Of a DNA stretch of 17,751 bases, positions 15,100 to 17,751 are shown in pieces. The DNA comes from Spirosoma fluviale. GTDB lineage: Bacteria > Bacteroidota > Bacteroidia > Cytophagales > Spirosomataceae. A model generated the notes under the pieces. That model did no database searches and was not told where the DNA came from. It was given only the letters and a program-made list of their open reading frames with translations. The translations under genes and the position numbers were made by a program. Numbering within the stretch: position 1 is the stretch's first letter; each line of letters begins with the position of its first letter. The stretch covers positions 1 through 17,751 of the forward strand of contig CAMDSI010000026.1 of NCBI GenBank assembly GCA_945906915.1, read 5' to 3'.

Positions 15100-16018
15100 T
15101 AAGCAAGTTTTGATTGTCGACGAAGTTCATCCTTCGATGGCGGAAGGACTGACGAAATTAGGCTTCGAGGTAGAAACTCGTTTGGGATTGAGCGTGGATG
15201 AATTTCGCCGCATTTTACCCGAGTATACAGGATTAGTAATTCGTAGTAAATTCAAAATCACCGCTGACAAACTAGAAAATACGCATTTATCTTTCATTGC
15301 GCGCGCCGGAGCTGGTTTAGATTTAGTAGATTTGGATGCGTGTTCAGCAAGAGGAATTGCTGTTTTTGCAGCGAATGAAGGTAATTCAGATTCCGTAGCA
15401 GAACACGTCATCGGCCAAATACTTTCTTTGGCTCACAAGCTTCATACTTCTGATACAGAGATTCGGCATGGATTATGGGAAAGAGACGGGAATCGAGGTT
15501 TCGAGATCAAAGGTAAAACAATCGGTATTATCGGATATGGAAATATGGGCAAGGCGGTCGCTTCGCGGCTTTCTGGTTTTGGATTGCGGATTTTAGCTTA
15601 TGATAAATATGCGCCTTCGGTTGATTTTCCTGCTTCGCTCGAACAAATTTTCGAGGACGCTGACATCCTGAGCCTACATATCCCATTGACTTCTGAGACT
15701 CGCGGACTGATTACACCTTCCTTTATCGAGTCCTTCAAAAAGCCTATTTTGTTTATCAATAGCTCTAGAGGGCCTATTTCTCCACTTGAACCCTTACTGC
15801 AAGGTTTGCGTTCAGGCCAAATTAGAGGATTAGCTCTAGACGTATTACCCAACGAAAAATTGTCGACCTGGTCTCCCGTTGAAAAAGAAATTTTTACCGA
15901 AATAGCCGCATATCCAGCCACCATTTTTAGTCCACATGTAGCCGGTTGGACAACTGAGAGTTATTTTAAAATCAACGAGGTTTTACTCGAAAAAATAAAA
16001 GCACATTTTTCTCTATGA
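15092..16018 (+). CDS. D-isomer-specific 2-hydroxyacid dehydrogenase (SerA/PdxB-like)
   Basis: This 308-residue NAD-dependent dehydrogenase is of the D-2-hydroxyacid family. The nucleotide-binding loop is GYGNMG (148-153), with D171 ending the second Rossmann strand. The catalytic triad is R226 (NSSRG), E255 (PNEK) and H282 (SPHVAGW). There is no C-terminal ACT or PdxB dimerisation domain, so it is a short form. Two roles fit: 3-phosphoglycerate dehydrogenase (SerA, first step of serine synthesis) or erythronate-4-phosphate dehydrogenase (PdxB step of vitamin B6 synthesis). The 8-bp overlap with pdxA, whose substrate is made from the PdxB product by SerC, favours a B6 or shared serine/B6 role. 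The stop codon overlaps the mutS2 start as ATGA. Sequence alone cannot fix the substrate. Confidence 0.88.
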   Translation: MHNKQVLIVDEVHPSMAEGLTKLGFEVETRLGLSVDEFRRILPEYTGLVIRSKFKITADKLENTHLSFIARAGAGLDLVDLDACSARGIAVFAANEGNSDSVAEHVIGQILSLAHKLHTSDTEIRHGLWERDGNRGFEIKGKTIGIIGYGNMGKAVASRLSGFGLRILAYDKYAPSVDFPASLEQIFEDADILSLHIPLTSETRGLITPSFIESFKKPILFINSSRGPISPLEPLLQGLRSGQIRGLALDVLPNEKLSTWSPVEKEIFTEIAAYPATIFSPHVAGWTTESYFKINEVLLEKIKAHFSL

Positions 16019-17751
16019 ATTACCCCGTTAATCTTGCTGAAAAACTGGGATTCAACCAGATAAAAGAGGAAATTAAGCAAATTTGCTTAAGTCCAATGGG
16101 GCAAGAATACGCGGATAAAATGCGCTTTTCAGACCGTTTCCCTCTTGTTAAACAATGGGTGGAGCAAGTGGATGAAATGGGGCGAATTTTAGGGGAGCAC
16201 GGCGGTGAATTTCCGCAAGTGGATTACTTCGATTTGCGCTCCTATTTAAGCCCATTGGCATTAGAAGGCCATTATTTATCGCCAGACGAATGGAGAGATT
16301 GGCAGCGAGCTTTGACCGTATTATACGAAAGCATTCGATTCTTTGCGGCTATCGATGCATCTGAATACCCTGAAATACAAAAGATTACCCAGCATTTTCT
16401 AGCGAAAGGCGCAGAAAGCAATGGGGATTTCAGACAAATTCTTCCGATTATTCAAGATTTAGATCGTGTTTTTGACACGAATGGTCAAATCAAGGAAACG
16501 GCCTCCCCTGCTTTGGGCGATTTAAGACGTAAACGCTTAGCCGAAGAACAAGGGCTTCGAAAGAAACTTGATTCGTATCTGAGTCAGGCGTACAAAGAGG
16601 GCTGGGTGAGTAAAGATTTTTCCCTGACTGTACGGAATGGCCGAATGGTGATTCCTTTAGCGGCGGAGCATAAACGCAAGATCAAAGGTTTTGTTCAGGA
16701 TGAATCTGATACCGGAAAAACAGTGTTTTTAGAGCCTGCAGATGCGCTGGCAATGAATAATGAGATTAAATCCTTAGAGTCCGCTGAAAAAAGGGAAATT
16801 ATACAGATACTATCCAAATTATCGGATCGAATTCGCCCTTTAACACCCTTTTTAGCCCACGCTTTTTCGTGGTTAGGATTGATTGATTTTATTCGGGCCA
16901 AAGCCCTCTGGGGTGCCGAACACAAAGCCATCAAACCCACGTTTATTCAAGATAAACCGATCGTTAATTGGACCGATGCGAGACATCCACTTTTGGAAAA
17001 ATCCCTCGAAAAAATTGGCAAAAAGATTAAGCCGCTCACGATTCGTTTAGAAGATGAAAGACGTATTATGGTCGTTTCAGGACCTAATGCTGGGGGTAAA
17101 TCCGTGACATTAAGTACCGTAGGTCTCTTGCAATTCTTATTTCAATCGGGCTGTTTAGTTCCTTTAGCCGAAGGAAGCACCATGGGTTTCTTCTCCCAAA
17201 TCTTCCTCGATATGGGTGATGAGCAAAACATAGAAAATGAATTAAGTACCTATTCCTCTCACCTAAGTAATATGCGGCATTTCATGCAGCACGTGAATGA
17301 AAATACCTTGATTTTAGTAGATGAATTTGGTACCGGAACCGAACCTTCCTTGGGAGGTGCGATAGCGGAAGCCATCCTAGAAAAATTGGCAGATAAGGGG
17401 TGTTTTGGAGCGATTAATACGCACTTTGGGAATTTAAAAAGCCTTGCAGATCGCCAAAAAGGTCTCTTCAACGCCGCCATGCGTTACGACACGGAACACC
17501 TAGAGCCTCAATTCATTCTAGATATGGGAAAACCGGGTAGTTCTTTTGCCTTTGAGATTGCCCAGAAAATCGGACTGCCTAAAGCTATCATCGAAAATGC
17601 CCGCAAGAAATTAGGTAAAAAACAGGTGGACTTCGATAAATTATTGTTGGAAACGGAGACGGAGAAGCAGATTTGGGAAAGTAAAAACGCCAGTTTAGCC
17701 CTCGCAAACGAGCAAGCTATATCCATCAAGGAGAATTACGAGCGCTTAAAA
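16015..17751 (+). CDS. mutS2: MutS2 family DNA-binding ATPase (3' end outside the window)
   Basis: An open frame of 579 codons starts at the ATG at 16015, which overlaps the upstream stop by 4 bp (ATGA), and continues past the window end. It encodes the N-terminal helical core of MutS2, with GFVQDESDTGKTVFLEP (clamp region), and the MutS ATPase domain: Walker A GPNAGGKS (356-363), STYSSHLSNM downstream, Walker B LILVDEFGTGTEP with D436 and E437, and NTHFGNL. There is no mismatch-binding N-terminal domain, which separates MutS2 from MutS. Family members act in control of recombination or, as reported in Bacillus subtilis, in rescue of collided ribosomes. The C-terminal Smr nuclease domain, if present, lies beyond the window. 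The coding run up to base 17751 has no stop. Confidence 0.94.
   Translation, partial: MNYPVNLAEKLGFNQIKEEIKQICLSPMGQEYADKMRFSDRFPLVKQWVEQVDEMGRILGEHGGEFPQVDYFDLRSYLSPLALEGHYLSPDEWRDWQRALTVLYESIRFFAAIDASEYPEIQKITQHFLAKGAESNGDFRQILPIIQDLDRVFDTNGQIKETASPALGDLRRKRLAEEQGLRKKLDSYLSQAYKEGWVSKDFSLTVRNGRMVIPLAAEHKRKIKGFVQDESDTGKTVFLEPADALAMNNEIKSLESAEKREIIQILSKLSDRIRPLTPFLAHAFSWLGLIDFIRAKALWGAEHKAIKPTFIQDKPIVNWTDARHPLLEKSLEKIGKKIKPLTIRLEDERRIMVVSGPNAGGKSVTLSTVGLLQFLFQSGCLVPLAEGSTMGFFSQIFLDMGDEQNIENELSTYSSHLSNMRHFMQHVNENTLILVDEFGTGTEPSLGGAIAEAILEKLADKGCFGAINTHFGNLKSLADRQKGLFNAAMRYDTEHLEPQFILDMGKPGSSFAFEIAQKIGLPKAIIENARKKLGKKQVDFDKLLLETETEKQIWESKNASLALANEQAISIKENYERLK

Noticed and set aside
1..17751. 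CRISPR array, insertion sequence, phage or defence system
   Set aside because: No spaced direct repeats, transposase, integrase or defence-type protein was seen. The PglZ-like domain here belongs to PorX, not to a BREX cluster.

Overview
The window comes from the chromosome of a Bacteroidota bacterium, probably of the Cytophagales type. The signs are a PorX-type response regulator with a PglZ-like effector domain (type IX secretion and gliding control), genes without Shine-Dalgarno sequences, A/T-rich leaders, one promoter resembling the Bacteroidota TTTG / TAnnTTTG consensus, and the overall protein flavour. The exact genus is not determined. The content is mostly housekeeping. I see no CRISPR array, insertion sequence, phage gene or tRNA.

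Layout. (1) 1-1174, minus: an Ppx/GppA phosphatase and a one-cysteine IscA/HesB-like protein, overlapping by 4 bp. (2) An 18-bp perfect palindrome lies in the short divergent gap before porX (plus, 1239-2804). (3) porX meets an FtsE-like ABC ATPase (minus) stop codon to stop codon with no spacer; a small-type transaldolase lies upstream of that ATPase. (4) A signal recognition particle RNA lies on the minus strand at about 4171-4260, with its own promoter and U-run. (5) A tight plus-strand run follows: TPR lipoprotein, TMEM220-like membrane protein and cytoplasmic TIM-barrel sugar isomerase, ending in a hairpin terminator at 6314-6345. (6) A secreted lipoprotein-sorting-like protein is on the minus strand. 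(7) A long minus-strand run, read from 13914 down to 7159, encodes pyruvate carboxylase, an exported GDPD-like phosphodiesterase, a Tat-exported TIM-barrel isomerase and an MFS (TetA/TCR-like) transporter broken by a one-base frameshift. (8) A plus-strand run pdxA / D-2-hydroxyacid dehydrogenase / mutS2 has overlapping genes and leaves the window.

The points most worth a second look are these. The pyruvate carboxylase has a complete gamma-glutamylcyclotransferase-like domain fused after its biotinyl domain. The MFS gene carries a one-base frameshift whose missing C-terminus can be read intact in the next frame. The SRP RNA has a six-base apical loop instead of the usual GGAA tetraloop. The IscA-like protein lacks the C-terminal Cys-x-Cys. 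The PdxB/SerA-like dehydrogenase is translationally coupled to pdxA. All family assignments are made by eye from motifs; no database search was run.
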